Both the position numbers and the translations under genes were made by a program. Shown piece after piece: positions 25,260 to 32,483 of a stretch of DNA of 64,000 bases. Each line of letters starts with the position of its first letter. The first letter of the stretch is position 1. The stretch lies in contig NZ_JAAUVI010000014.1 in the NCBI RefSeq assembly GCF_021352225.1, forward strand, positions 1 through 64,000, read 5' to 3'. The notes under the pieces were generated by a model. That model did not search any database and was not told the DNA's origin. It saw only the letters and a program-made list of their open reading frames with translations. This DNA is from Methylobacterium sp. C25. Lineage in GTDB: Bacteria; Pseudomonadota; Alphaproteobacteria; Rhizobiales; Beijerinckiaceae.

Positions 25260-26081
25260 ATGAGAATAGCGCGCCCGACGTCCGTCCTTTTTTCGGGACT
25301 CGCCCTCGCCGGTGTCATCTCCATCGGATCTGCCCACGCTGCGGCCGGTGACAGCGAGGCTCAACGCGCGGAGCGTTGGAGCGAGATCAAGCAGCAGATC
25401 TTCCCAGGCAAGACGATCCAGCCGGGCGGCGCGGCCGTGAAGATCGACGCACCGAAGCGCGCGGAGGATGCCTCCCTGGTGCCGATCACCCTGACCGTGC
25501 CGGATAAGGATAAGATCGCGGAGCTTTCACTCATCATCGACGACAATCCGACGCCCTACGCCGCCCATTTCGTCTTCGGCCCCGCGGCCGACCCAGGCGA
25601 GCTGAAGCTGCGGGTGCGCGTCAACAACTATACAGACGTCCATGCCGTCGCGCAGATGAAGGACGGCTCGTTCGTTGAATCGACCGAGTACGTGAAGGCA
25701 TCCGGCGGCTGCTCGGCCCCCATGGGCATGAGCGACGAGGAGGCCATGCAAGGCATGGGCGACATGCGGATGAAGTTCGGCGAGACGCAGCCCGGCAAGC
25801 CCGTGCAGGCAACCCTGATGATCCGCCACCCGAATTTTTCCGGCATGCAGATGAACCAGGTCTCCCGCGACTACACGCCAGCCCGCTACATCCAGAAGAT
25901 TACGGTCAGTTACGGCGACAAGAGCGTGTTCACGATGGACGGTGATATCTCGATTTCCTCGAACCCAGTCATCAATTTCGCCTACCTGCCTGAGGGCAGC
26001 GGCCCGATGAAGGTTACCGCCTCAGACAACCAGGGCGGCCACTGGGAGAAGAGCTTCCCGGTCCGCGCGGCGAGCAACTGA
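25260..26081 (+). CDS. Quinoprotein-dehydrogenase-associated SoxYZ-like fused carrier
   Basis: A 273-residue exported protein starting at ATG 25260 with AGGAGAG upstream. The N-terminal SoxY-like domain (about 45-150) ends in GGC (C151), the equivalent of the SoxY swinging arm. It is followed in the same chain by a SoxZ-like domain (about 170-270). This single-chain SoxYZ is known from PQQ/methanol dehydrogenase neighbourhoods, where its cargo is unresolved. It heads a run with a rhodanese-like protein, thioredoxin and CcdA that could keep its cysteine reduced. Confidence 0.9.
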   Translation: MRIARPTSVLFSGLALAGVISIGSAHAAAGDSEAQRAERWSEIKQQIFPGKTIQPGGAAVKIDAPKRAEDASLVPITLTVPDKDKIAELSLIIDDNPTPYAAHFVFGPAADPGELKLRVRVNNYTDVHAVAQMKDGSFVESTEYVKASGGCSAPMGMSDEEAMQGMGDMRMKFGETQPGKPVQATLMIRHPNFSGMQMNQVSRDYTPARYIQKITVSYGDKSVFTMDGDISISSNPVINFAYLPEGSGPMKVTASDNQGGHWEKSFPVRAASN

Positions 26082-26089
26082 GGCGGGTG

Positions 26090-26668
26090 ATGCTTCGTCT
26101 TCCGCTTGTTGCCGCGGCCGCCGTCTTCCTCGTGGCGGGGGCGCCCGCCGATTCCCCCATCGCGGTGCAGGAGCCGGAGGGCTACTGGCAGGGCGCCCTG
26201 CACGGCTACACCCCGCCGACCCTGAAGGGTGCGACGGTCATTGACGCCGCCGCACTCGCCAAGCTGATCGCGGAGCGCAAGCCGGTGCTCCTCGACGTGT
26301 CTGACCTTGACCACAAGCCGGCTGGACTGCCACCGGGCGGACTCTGGTTTCCGGTCCACCGCAACATCCCTGGTAGTACTTGGCTGCCGGGCTCGGGCGA
26401 CGGCGACCTCGACGCGGCTGCCCAGGAAACGCTGAAAGCCCGGGTCGCAAACCTGACCGGCGGCGATCTCGATCGCCCCGTGGTGACCTACTGCCATCCG
26501 GATTGCTGGGGCAGCTGGAACCTCGGCAAGCGTCTCGTCGCGTTGGGCTACCGGCAGGTTCACTGGTTCCCGCAGGGAATCGACGGCTGGCAGGACGGCC
26601 ACGACACCGCAGTGTCGCGCCCGGACAAGCAATGGGCTGCACGACAGCCAGCGACTGCCGGCCAGTAA
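26090..26668 (+). CDS. Exported rhodanese-like protein of the PQQ-associated CXXCW family
   Basis: A 192-residue protein with a signal peptide (1-20). The rhodanese-like fold has the loop CHPDCWGSWN (C135, C139, W140), the hallmark of the PQQ-dependent catabolism-associated family. It is expected to act on sulfur or on redox cysteines in the periplasm. It starts 8 bases after the SoxYZ-like gene; GTG 26087 is an alternative start. No quinoprotein dehydrogenase is visible in this window. Confidence 0.87.
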   Translation: MLRLPLVAAAAVFLVAGAPADSPIAVQEPEGYWQGALHGYTPPTLKGATVIDAAALAKLIAERKPVLLDVSDLDHKPAGLPPGGLWFPVHRNIPGSTWLPGSGDGDLDAAAQETLKARVANLTGGDLDRPVVTYCHPDCWGSWNLGKRLVALGYRQVHWFPQGIDGWQDGHDTAVSRPDKQWAARQPATAGQ

Positions 26669-26702
26669 CCGCACCTCCCATCCATCCGAAAGGCCGACCC
26701 CG

Positions 26703-27089
26703 ATGATCCGTCGCTCCCTCCTCACTCTCGTCACCATGGCGGCACTCGGGATTCCTGTCGCCCAGGCGGCGGACTTCGTGCCGTACACACCAGAGGCCCT
26801 CGCGGCCGCGCAGAAGGCCGGCAAGCCCGTCCTGGTCGAAATCAGCGCGCCCTGGTGCCCGATCTGCAAAACCCAGAAGCCGATCCTCTCGAAGCTAGGC
26901 ACGGACCCCCGGTTCAAGGACCTGCAGGTCTTCGACGTCGACTTCGACAGCCAGAAGGCTGCCCTGAAGACGCTGAACGCCCGCATGCAGAGCACGCTGA
27001 TCGCATTCAAGGGCGAGAAGGAAGTGGGCCGGTCCATCGGCGAGACACAGCCGGAATGGATTGAGGGGCTGGTGGAAAAGGCACTCTGA
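26703..27089 (+). CDS. Exported thioredoxin family protein (SoxW-like)
   Basis: A 128-residue protein with a signal peptide (1-22) and a thioredoxin active site WCPIC (C52-C55). It probably receives electrons from the CcdA protein encoded 9 bases downstream and reduces periplasmic disulfides or persulfides, for example on the SoxYZ-like carrier. This resembles the SoxV-SoxW pair of sox loci. Confidence 0.88.
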   Translation: MIRRSLLTLVTMAALGIPVAQAADFVPYTPEALAAAQKAGKPVLVEISAPWCPICKTQKPILSKLGTDPRFKDLQVFDVDFDSQKAALKTLNARMQSTLIAFKGEKEVGRSIGETQPEWIEGLVEKAL

Positions 27090-27098
27090 GACCCGACC

Positions 27099-27818
27099 AT
27101 GCTCACCACCCTCGGCCTGGCCTTCCTCGCCGGCGTCCTCTCCGTGCTCTCGCCCTGCGTGCTGCCGCTCCTGCCTTTGGTGCTCGGTGCGGCGGCATCG
27201 GAACACCGCCTCGGGCCGGCGGCACTGGCGGCCGGGCTGGCGCTGTCTTTCGTGGCAATCGGTCTGTTCGTCGCCACGGTAGGCTTCGCCATAGGCCTCG
27301 ACACCGATATTTTTCGGACCGTTGCCGCGATCCTGCTGGTGCTGATCGGCCTCGTGCTGATGGTGCCGGCGGCGCAGACGCGGCTGGCAGTGGCGGCTGG
27401 TCCGATGAGCAATTGGACCGAAAACCATTTCGGCGGGTTCTCGACGGCGGGTCTGCTCGGCCAATTCGGCGTGGGCCTTCTGCTCGGGGCGGTCTGGAGC
27501 CCCTGCGTCGGCCCGACGCTCGGTGCTGCGTCGCTCATGGCGTCCCAGGGCAAGAACCTCGGCGCCGTGGCCCTGACCATGTTCCTCTTCGGCTTAGGGG
27601 CGGCGCTGCCGCTGCTCCTGCTCGGCACCCTGTCGCGCGAGGTTCTGATGCGTTGGCGCGACCGGATGATGAGCGCCGGCAAGGGCCTGAAAGCGGCGCT
27701 CGGCGTGATCCTGGTGGTGAGCGGGGGCGTCATTCTCTCCGGCTACGACAAGGCCCTGGAGACGGCACTAGTGAACGCCTCGCCTGAATGGATCACCAAT
27801 CTGACGACCCGGTTCTGA
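27099..27818 (+). CDS. CcdA/SoxV-type transmembrane thiol-disulfide transporter
   Basis: A 239-residue membrane protein with six hydrophobic segments. The two redox cysteines are in LSPCVLPL (C20) and SPCVGPTLG. CcdA-family proteins move reducing equivalents from cytoplasmic thioredoxin to periplasmic thiol proteins, here probably the adjacent exported thioredoxin. No other genes for cytochrome c maturation are nearby, which favours the SoxV-like role. Confidence 0.92.
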   Translation: MLTTLGLAFLAGVLSVLSPCVLPLLPLVLGAAASEHRLGPAALAAGLALSFVAIGLFVATVGFAIGLDTDIFRTVAAILLVLIGLVLMVPAAQTRLAVAAGPMSNWTENHFGGFSTAGLLGQFGVGLLLGAVWSPCVGPTLGAASLMASQGKNLGAVALTMFLFGLGAALPLLLLGTLSREVLMRWRDRMMSAGKGLKAALGVILVVSGGVILSGYDKALETALVNASPEWITNLTTRF

Positions 27819-27832
27819 GGCCTCGCACAACA

Positions 27833-28402
27833 ATGCCGAAATCAAACGTCGCTTGCCTCGCGGGTCCACTGCTCGCGGTGCTGGGCTCCCTGGCACCCGC
27901 CGGGGCGTCAGCTTGGGACATGCAGGGCAAGAAGCAAGTCGAGCTTCGCACGCGCGATGGCGCTACGATTCCCATCGGTACCGTGACCTTCAAACCGGAT
28001 GGCGAGAAGACCAAGTTCGCGCTTGCTCTCGACCTAAAGGACTTCCGGGACCACTTCCTGTCGATGCGGGAGTTCAAATGTCTGGAGGGACCGGAGTTGC
28101 AGTGTCACGTGCCATACCCATACGGGAACCCAAGAACCGTAAGCGGGTCCGATCTTTCCTGGCTCGAACACAGCCTGATCTTTTTCTTCAAGGCGCCGGC
28201 CGACTATGGGGCCAAGCTCTCGAACGGCCTATACTACGCAATGAAGCTCACCGACGCGGGCATCATTGGAACGCCGAAGTCGGTCGACCTCAACGATATC
28301 GCCGCTCCGCCGAATGAGCCCAACACGCCCCCATTCGGCCCTGACGCGCGAACGGACATCGAGCCTCGGACTCGGTGGATAGAGACTCTGATCATCCATT
28401 AA
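27833..28402 (+). CDS. Exported protein of unknown function
   Basis: A 189-residue protein with a signal peptide (ending GASAWD). The family is not recognised. Features are a central KFALALDLKDFRDHFLSMREFKC segment, two cysteines in the pattern FKCLEGPELQCHVPYPYG, and a proline-rich C-terminal tail. It lies 14 bases after the ccdA-like gene and is probably the last gene of the cluster. Its cysteines might be substrates of the thioredoxin/CcdA pair (inference). The following 190 bases contain no gene I can support. Confidence 0.7.
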   Translation: MPKSNVACLAGPLLAVLGSLAPAGASAWDMQGKKQVELRTRDGATIPIGTVTFKPDGEKTKFALALDLKDFRDHFLSMREFKCLEGPELQCHVPYPYGNPRTVSGSDLSWLEHSLIFFFKAPADYGAKLSNGLYYAMKLTDAGIIGTPKSVDLNDIAAPPNEPNTPPFGPDARTDIEPRTRWIETLIIH

Positions 28403-28593
28403 TTGCAGGCGAGCTTTCCTCGTTTCCAACGCGATCACTTCCGCTTTCGAGCCCGCGCTTCTTGGCCCTGGACGACCGGAATGGGCGCGGAGCGGTCGAA
28501 TGAAACGCGTGGAGAGCAGCCTGTCCGCTCACGCTTTGGCAGAACCGAAAATCAGACATTTTCGATTTGCCAATGAGCTCGCAGCCTCTGCCG

Positions 28594-29259
28594 TCAGGCC
28601 GCCTCGACGGGAAGGCCGGCTGCCTTCCATTCTGGAAAGCCGTCCTCCAGCCGATGCACGGTGAAGCCACGCGCCCGCAGAACCGCCACCGCTTCGAACG
28701 AGAGGACGCAAAACGGCCCGCGGCAATAGGCGACCACGGGACGGTCCGGCGGCAACTCGCCCAACCTCAGCTCCAACTCGGGCCAGGGAATGCTGAGGGC
28801 CCTCGGCAGGTGCCCAAGCCGAAACTCGGCTTCTGGACGGACGTCCAAGACCGTCACCAAGTCGTGCCGCAGGCGTTCGGTGAGTTCAGCCCGTGAGACC
28901 GCCTCCAAACCGTCCCGGGCTCGAAAATAGGCGTTCATGACGCGCTCCACCTCGGCCGTATTGCGTTCACCCACGCGGCTGAGCGCCTTCAGAAGCGCGA
29001 TGACCTCGCCCTCGCCGGCAAGACGATAAAGCACCCGCTTGCCGTCGCGGCGTGTCGCGACCAGTGAGGCTCGACGCAGGATCTGCAGGTGACGCGAGGC
29101 ATTGGCGAAAGTTAGCGACGCGCACGCTGCTAGCTCCTCGACGCTGCGTTCGCCCTGGCCCAGATGCTCCAGAAGTTCCAGCCGATGTGCATGCCCAAGC
29201 GCCTGCGCAATCTCGGCCAAGCTGGCGAATATCTCGTGCTTCGGTCCGATGCTTGACAC
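28594..29259 (-). CDS. ArsR-rhodanese fusion regulator
   Basis: A 221-residue protein. GTG 29259 has GAGGG about 6 bases upstream. Residues 1-95 are an ArsR winged helix (SLTFANASRHLQILRRASLV). Residues 120-215 are a rhodanese domain with active-site loop AYCRGPFCVLS (C179, C184). The fusion suggests a repressor whose DNA binding responds to sulfur loaded on the rhodanese cysteine. It is divergent from a methyltransferase across a perfect palindrome. The family is known but its signal is poorly defined. Confidence 0.87.
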   Translation of the reverse strand: MSSIGPKHEIFASLAEIAQALGHAHRLELLEHLGQGERSVEELAACASLTFANASRHLQILRRASLVATRRDGKRVLYRLAGEGEVIALLKALSRVGERNTAEVERVMNAYFRARDGLEAVSRAELTERLRHDLVTVLDVRPEAEFRLGHLPRALSIPWPELELRLGELPPDRPVVAYCRGPFCVLSFEAVAVLRARGFTVHRLEDGFPEWKAAGLPVEAA

Positions 29260-29279
29260 AAAATCCCTCAATATAGGAA

Positions 29280-29293
29280 CGTTCACGTGAACG
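29280..29293. promoter_or_regulatory. Operator palindrome for ArsR-rhodanese regulator
   Basis: CGTTCACGTGAACG is a perfect 14-base palindrome. It lies 20 bases upstream of the ArsR-rhodanese start and 31 upstream of the methyltransferase start. A partial repeat, ATTGAACG, follows directly. Position and symmetry make it the best operator candidate for both genes. Confidence 0.65.
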
Positions 29294-29324
29294 ATTGAAC
29301 GAATGCAAGATAAGCGGCTGACCC

Positions 29325-29996
29325 ATGCAAACCTATGAGATTCCATCGGATTTTGCGAGCCTGGCCGCGAGCGCCGACGTGCCTGTGCGTCAGGCACATT
29401 GGCAGGACGCCTACGTCCGCCACGGCGGACGACACGTCAGCTGGTTTCAGGAAGCTCCCCAGCCCTCGCTCGATCTGGTCACCCACTTTGCCGGCTCGCC
29501 AGATGCGGCCATCGTGGATGTCGGCGGCGGCGCCGCTTGTCTGGTTGACCACCTGCTTGACCGGGGCTTTGCGAACGTCACTGTACTGGATCTGTCGGCG
29601 GCTTCTCTCGCCGCAGCCAAAGCGCGCCTCGGTTCGAGCGCCGCGGCCGTGCACTGGCTCGTCGATGATGCCGTCCGCTGGGTGCCTCCCCAGGCCTATG
29701 TGGTCTGGCATGACCGGGCGGCATTCCACTTCCTGACCGAGGAGGCTGACCGCGCCGCTTACTTGGCCCGATTGACCCAGGCGCTAACGCCGGGTGCCCA
29801 CGCCGTAATCGGCACCTTCGCACCGGACGGCCCAGAGCGTTGCAGCGGCCTCCCGGTCGTCCGCTACGATGCCGACACTCTGGCCCGGACGCTCGGCGCC
29901 CCCTTCGTCCGGGTCCGTACTCAGCGCCACGAGCACACGACTCCATCGGGGGCAATACAGGCATTCCAGTTCAGTGTGTTTCGACGCGTTGCGTGA
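29325..29996 (+). CDS. Class I SAM-dependent methyltransferase
   Basis: A 223-residue protein with a Rossmann methyltransferase fold: motif I IVDVGGGAACLV (63-74), motif II VTVLDLS (85-91), and a WHDRAAFHFL motif IV-like strand. The substrate cannot be read from the sequence. It is divergent from an ArsR-rhodanese regulator, so its expression is probably tied to a sulfur or thiol-reactive signal. A role in methylating a sulfur or metalloid compound is possible but unproven. Confidence 0.82.
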   Translation: MQTYEIPSDFASLAASADVPVRQAHWQDAYVRHGGRHVSWFQEAPQPSLDLVTHFAGSPDAAIVDVGGGAACLVDHLLDRGFANVTVLDLSAASLAAAKARLGSSAAAVHWLVDDAVRWVPPQAYVVWHDRAAFHFLTEEADRAAYLARLTQALTPGAHAVIGTFAPDGPERCSGLPVVRYDADTLARTLGAPFVRVRTQRHEHTTPSGAIQAFQFSVFRRVA

Positions 29997-30003
29997 GCGG
30001 CCT

Positions 30004-30687
30004 ATGAACAACCACAATCTTCGCAGTCTGCCGCCGATTCTGCGCGACAAGCATCCTCAGGCCGTCTCGGCCTTCACGCCGCAGAACCTGTTGCGGGAGG
30101 CGCGCCGGCAGAAGAACATCCCCGAGTTTTGAGCGCCCGAGGTCTGCGTTCTCGATCCGGACGGCGACATGGTTCGTCGTCTTAGGGCCACCGGCCGAGC
30201 GCGGCCGGTCGTAGGATGGGCCTGTTACAACGGCACCGTGGACGGTATTGCGCTTGGAGGTCGCGATCACGGCATCGTCGGCTGCGCCGTTGGCGCCGCC
30301 TATACCGTGCTGCTCGCCGAACAGATGTTTGGCTCCGGCTGCCGCCTGCTTCTCAGCATCACGTCGTCAGGGCAGATCACGGCCCTCCGTCCACCGCCGT
30401 ATTTCATCCTGATCGAGCGCGCTCTGCGCGATGGAGGCATGAGCTACCACTACCTGCCGGCGAGCGACTATGTGGGGGCTGACCCGGCTCTGGTTGCCGC
30501 CATCGGCCCGGCTCTCGCCGAGGCTGTCGAGCCGGTGGAGCGCGGCTCTACCTGGACTACTGACGCGCCCTGCCGCGAAACGCCGGAAGCGATCACAGCC
30601 GCCAACAGCCGTGCCGTCGGGCCGTCCATCTCTTCTAGGCCCTGGCACGAGGTGAAAAGGCCAGGAGCAGTTCGGCTTGCCGGGTGA
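30004..30687 (+). pseudogene. Broken nucleoside phosphorylase-like gene with in-frame TGA
   Basis: From ATG 30004 the frame encodes an N-terminal segment ending NIPEF, then a TGA at 30130-30132. The same frame continues as APEVCVLDPDGDMVRRL and a nucleoside/purine phosphorylase-like body (VGCAVGAAYTVLLAEQ, LLLSITSSGQI, ERGSTWTTDAPCRETPEAI). The conserved C-terminal part after AITAANSRA is absent and replaced by unrelated sequence. Only 7 bases separate it from the methyltransferase. It is best read as a decayed gene; an error or recoding at the TGA cannot be excluded but would not restore the lost C-terminus. Confidence 0.7.
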
Positions 30688-30832
30688 GGAACCATCGACC
30701 TGGATTGCGAGGCCCGTCTTTGCCTGCATCTCGACGGCGGAGCATTCCCCGCGCATGGAGCGATCGCACGGTCACCATGTCGTAGCGCTCGATCTTACGA
30801 AGAGGACCGGTATCGGCGATCCGGCACAGCAT
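30635..30832 (-). CDS. Small winged-helix-like hypothetical fragment
   Basis: A 65-residue open frame reading IERYDMVTVRSLHARGMLRR and GRWFLTRQAELLLA. These resemble the end of a small helix-turn-helix protein, a common hypothetical type in this group. The N-terminus looks truncated, and it overlaps the phosphorylase remnant antisense. It is either a small gene or a remnant. From here to 31045 nothing else is supportable apart from the hairpin at 30893. Confidence 0.35.
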   Translation of the reverse strand: MLCRIADTGPLRKIERYDMVTVRSLHARGMLRRRDAGKDGPRNPGRWFLTRQAELLLAFSPRARA

Positions 30833-30892
30833 CCGCCACTAAGCCGGCGATGGCCTCCAATTTTCGTCTGCGATGGCGACCGCCTCCGACAT

Positions 30893-30919
30893 TCCTTAGA
30901 ATTATTATAAAACTAAGGA
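30893..30919. promoter_or_regulatory. AT-rich inverted repeat of unknown role
   Basis: TCCTTAG (30893-30899) and CTAAGGA (30913-30919) are perfect 7-base arms around a 13-base A/T loop. It stands in a gene-free, AT-rich stretch. It could be an operator or a terminator for the minus-strand sigma-factor transcript; there is no direct evidence for either. Confidence 0.4.
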
Positions 30920-31045
30920 CTTTGGTAAGAAATGAGCGCGCTTCGGGGAGCGAATCTGCTCAAAGGGTTCCGTTTAGGTTCCGAAACCATCCGCAGCCCA
31001 TGGTCAGGGATCCGGAATGGCCGTTCAATTCGGCATAGCCGCAAC

Positions 31046-31264
31046 CTAAATTTCTGATCCTCCAGATCGTCTAGCGGTTGGGTTCTCGCGTACCACCGAA
31101 GGGGCATCGACGGACGGGCGAGCCGATGTCTGTGCCAGCTCGACCAAGATCATGTCGAGCAACACGCAAAGGCGGAAGCTCCCTCCGTAGTCGAGGCGTT
31201 GACGAGCCTCTCGACAAAGGTCTTCGACCCCTTTGATCTGGCTTCCGCGCTCAGAGATCCGCAT
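31046..31264 (-). CDS. Small hypothetical protein downstream of EcfG-like sigma
   Basis: A 72-residue frame starting at ATG 31264, which overlaps the last 14 bases of the sigma gene. The middle part, VEDLCREARQRLDYGGSFRLCVLLDMILVELAQ, looks like two amphipathic helices. The family is not recognised. Position and overlap suggest co-translation with the sigma and perhaps a regulatory partner, but this is inference. Confidence 0.45.
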   Translation of the reverse strand: MRISERGSQIKGVEDLCREARQRLDYGGSFRLCVLLDMILVELAQTSARPSVDAPSVVRENPTARRSGGSEI

Positions 31265-31958
31265 GGCTTTGTCCTGGGACGACCGCCCCTAACGCCTCGA
31301 CGAGTGAAGATCGAGCGCGACTAACCCTGCTTTTCACGGTGCCGACTTGGCAGCCAAGCTTGTTCGCTGCCTCTTCGTAGGTGCAACCTTCGGCTCCTAC
31401 CATGAGCAAGGCTTGACGCTGGGTCAGCGGCAACTTCTCGATCTTCTTCCAGACAGCTTGGAGCGTCGATGCATCTTCCTGGTCTGCCAAGGCGGTCAGA
31501 TGTTCCGCATGGATCCCATCGGCATCCTCGACCTCTCGCCGCTTCTTGCGGATGTCGCTGTAAAAGTGATTGCGCAGGATTGTGAATAACCACGCCGTGA
31601 AGTTTGTGCCCGGCGAGAAGCGATGATGATTTGCCCATGCTTTTAGGAATGTTTCTTGGACCAAATCGTCAGCGCGATGAATATTTCTCGTGAGCGAGAC
31701 AGCAAAAGTCCGCAGTGCCGGCAGAGCTTTGATTAGATCCTCGCGGAAATTCGAAGTGACCGCTTCACTATTGGCCGCCAAGGCTTGTTCAAATCGAGCC
31801 AGCAGACCGGAAAGTGCCGATGGGATGGGTTCTCTCTCGGAAAGCTCGAAGTAGTCCTGCAACGGAACCTTGAGGTGCTCATGGATGGCCGCCGAATACT
31901 GAACGTCCATGCAGGAGGGTGACGAGCCCAACCGCGCTTCTAATACGCCATCAGACAT
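31251..31958 (-). CDS. EcfG-like sigma factor with N-terminal NepR-like segment
   Basis: A 235-residue protein. ATG 31958 has GGAGG about 10 bases upstream; ATG 31979 is also in frame. Residues 72-140 are sigma region 2 (NIHRADDLVQETFLKAWANH, TAWLFTILRNHFYSDIRKK). Residues 168-223 are region 4 (LPLTQRQALLMVGAEGCTYEEAA, GTVKSRVSRARSSL). These match the EcfG general-stress group. Residues 25-60 read IHEHLKVPLQDYF...EREPIPSALSGLLARFEQAL, close in pattern to the NepR core (I-x2-x-L...EPIPxxFxxLLxxL). The architecture suggests a sigma with a built-in NepR-like module. Confidence 0.82.
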   Translation of the reverse strand: MSDGVLEARLGSSPSCMDVQYSAAIHEHLKVPLQDYFELSEREPIPSALSGLLARFEQALAANSEAVTSNFREDLIKALPALRTFAVSLTRNIHRADDLVQETFLKAWANHHRFSPGTNFTAWLFTILRNHFYSDIRKKRREVEDADGIHAEHLTALADQEDASTLQAVWKKIEKLPLTQRQALLMVGAEGCTYEEAANKLGCQVGTVKSRVSRARSSLVEALGAVVPGQSHADL

Positions 31959-31992
31959 TCTACAGGAGCCTCCGGCCATACGGCCAAGCTGT

Positions 31993-32007
31993 TTAGAACA
32001 CGTCTAA
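31993..32007. promoter_or_regulatory. Inverted repeat between sigma factor and ArsR genes
   Basis: TTAGA-N5-TCTAA (31993-31997 and 32003-32007) in the 99-base divergent region. It is a candidate operator for the ArsR at 32058 or a site for the sigma promoter. The arms are short, so support is modest. Confidence 0.35.
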
Positions 32008-32036
32008 TTTCGATACCAGTGAAAATATGAACCTGT

Positions 32037-32073
32037 GCTAAATGATCCCGGTTTCTTATGCTAAATGCTCCCG
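32037..32073. repeat. Direct repeat spanning the ArsR start codon
   Basis: GCTAAATGATCCCG (32037-32050) and GCTAAATGCTCCCG (32060-32073) are 14-base direct repeats differing at one base, with a 23-base period. The second copy overlaps the ArsR start codon region. A repressor bound here would block translation and transcription start. Confidence 0.5.
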
Positions 32074-32411
32074 TTGCAGTTGAGGTGTTCTCAGCGCTGG
32101 CTCACGAGCTGCGCCTGGAGATCCTTGGGCTGCTCCTCGTCCAGGTGCCCGATGGGATGCCTGCTGGGCGCATCCGGAGCACGCTGGCTTGCAGCGGCTC
32201 GACGCTTACGTTTCACCTCCATTGCTTGGAGGAGGCGGGGCTCGTTCGCGCACATCGGCAAGCGACATCGATCATCTATACAGCAGTCCCCGAGGCCCTG
32301 ACCGGCGTTGTCGACTTCCTGATGAAGGACTGCTGCGGCGGTCGGCCGGAGCTATGTGATACGTCCGCCGCCTCCGAATCTAAGAACTGCGGGGGAACCG
32401 GATGTCGTTGA
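32058..32411 (+). CDS. ArsR family regulator, second arsenic-type copy
   Basis: A 117-residue winged-helix protein with the same domain plan as the arsR at 6103, including the C-terminal CC-x6-C cluster (KDCCGGRPELC) and extra cysteines at the tail. Metal or arsenite binding is therefore likely. It has no arsenic resistance genes beside it; the next gene is an integrase, convergent. It may be a remnant of an arsenic operon in the island or a regulator acting elsewhere. Confidence 0.85.
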   Translation: MLNAPVAVEVFSALAHELRLEILGLLLVQVPDGMPAGRIRSTLACSGSTLTFHLHCLEEAGLVRAHRQATSIIYTAVPEALTGVVDFLMKDCCGGRPELCDTSAASESKNCGGTGCR

Positions 32412-32483
32412 GCCCGACGTTTTCACCAACGAACGGCTGCTATCGGGCACTGCGTTGGGGATACGGAACGGCAAGGTCGGGCG

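Noticed and set aside
25982..27733. Very long minus-strand open frame (583 codons) opposite the rhodanese, thioredoxin and CcdA genes
   Set aside because: It is antisense to well-supported genes, has the Arg/Pro/Ser-rich composition of GC-rich shadow frames and no recognisable domain.
30130..30132. In-frame TGA read as selenocysteine
   Set aside because: No selenocysteine insertion element or selenoprotein family fits, and the C-terminus is also missing, so decay is simpler.
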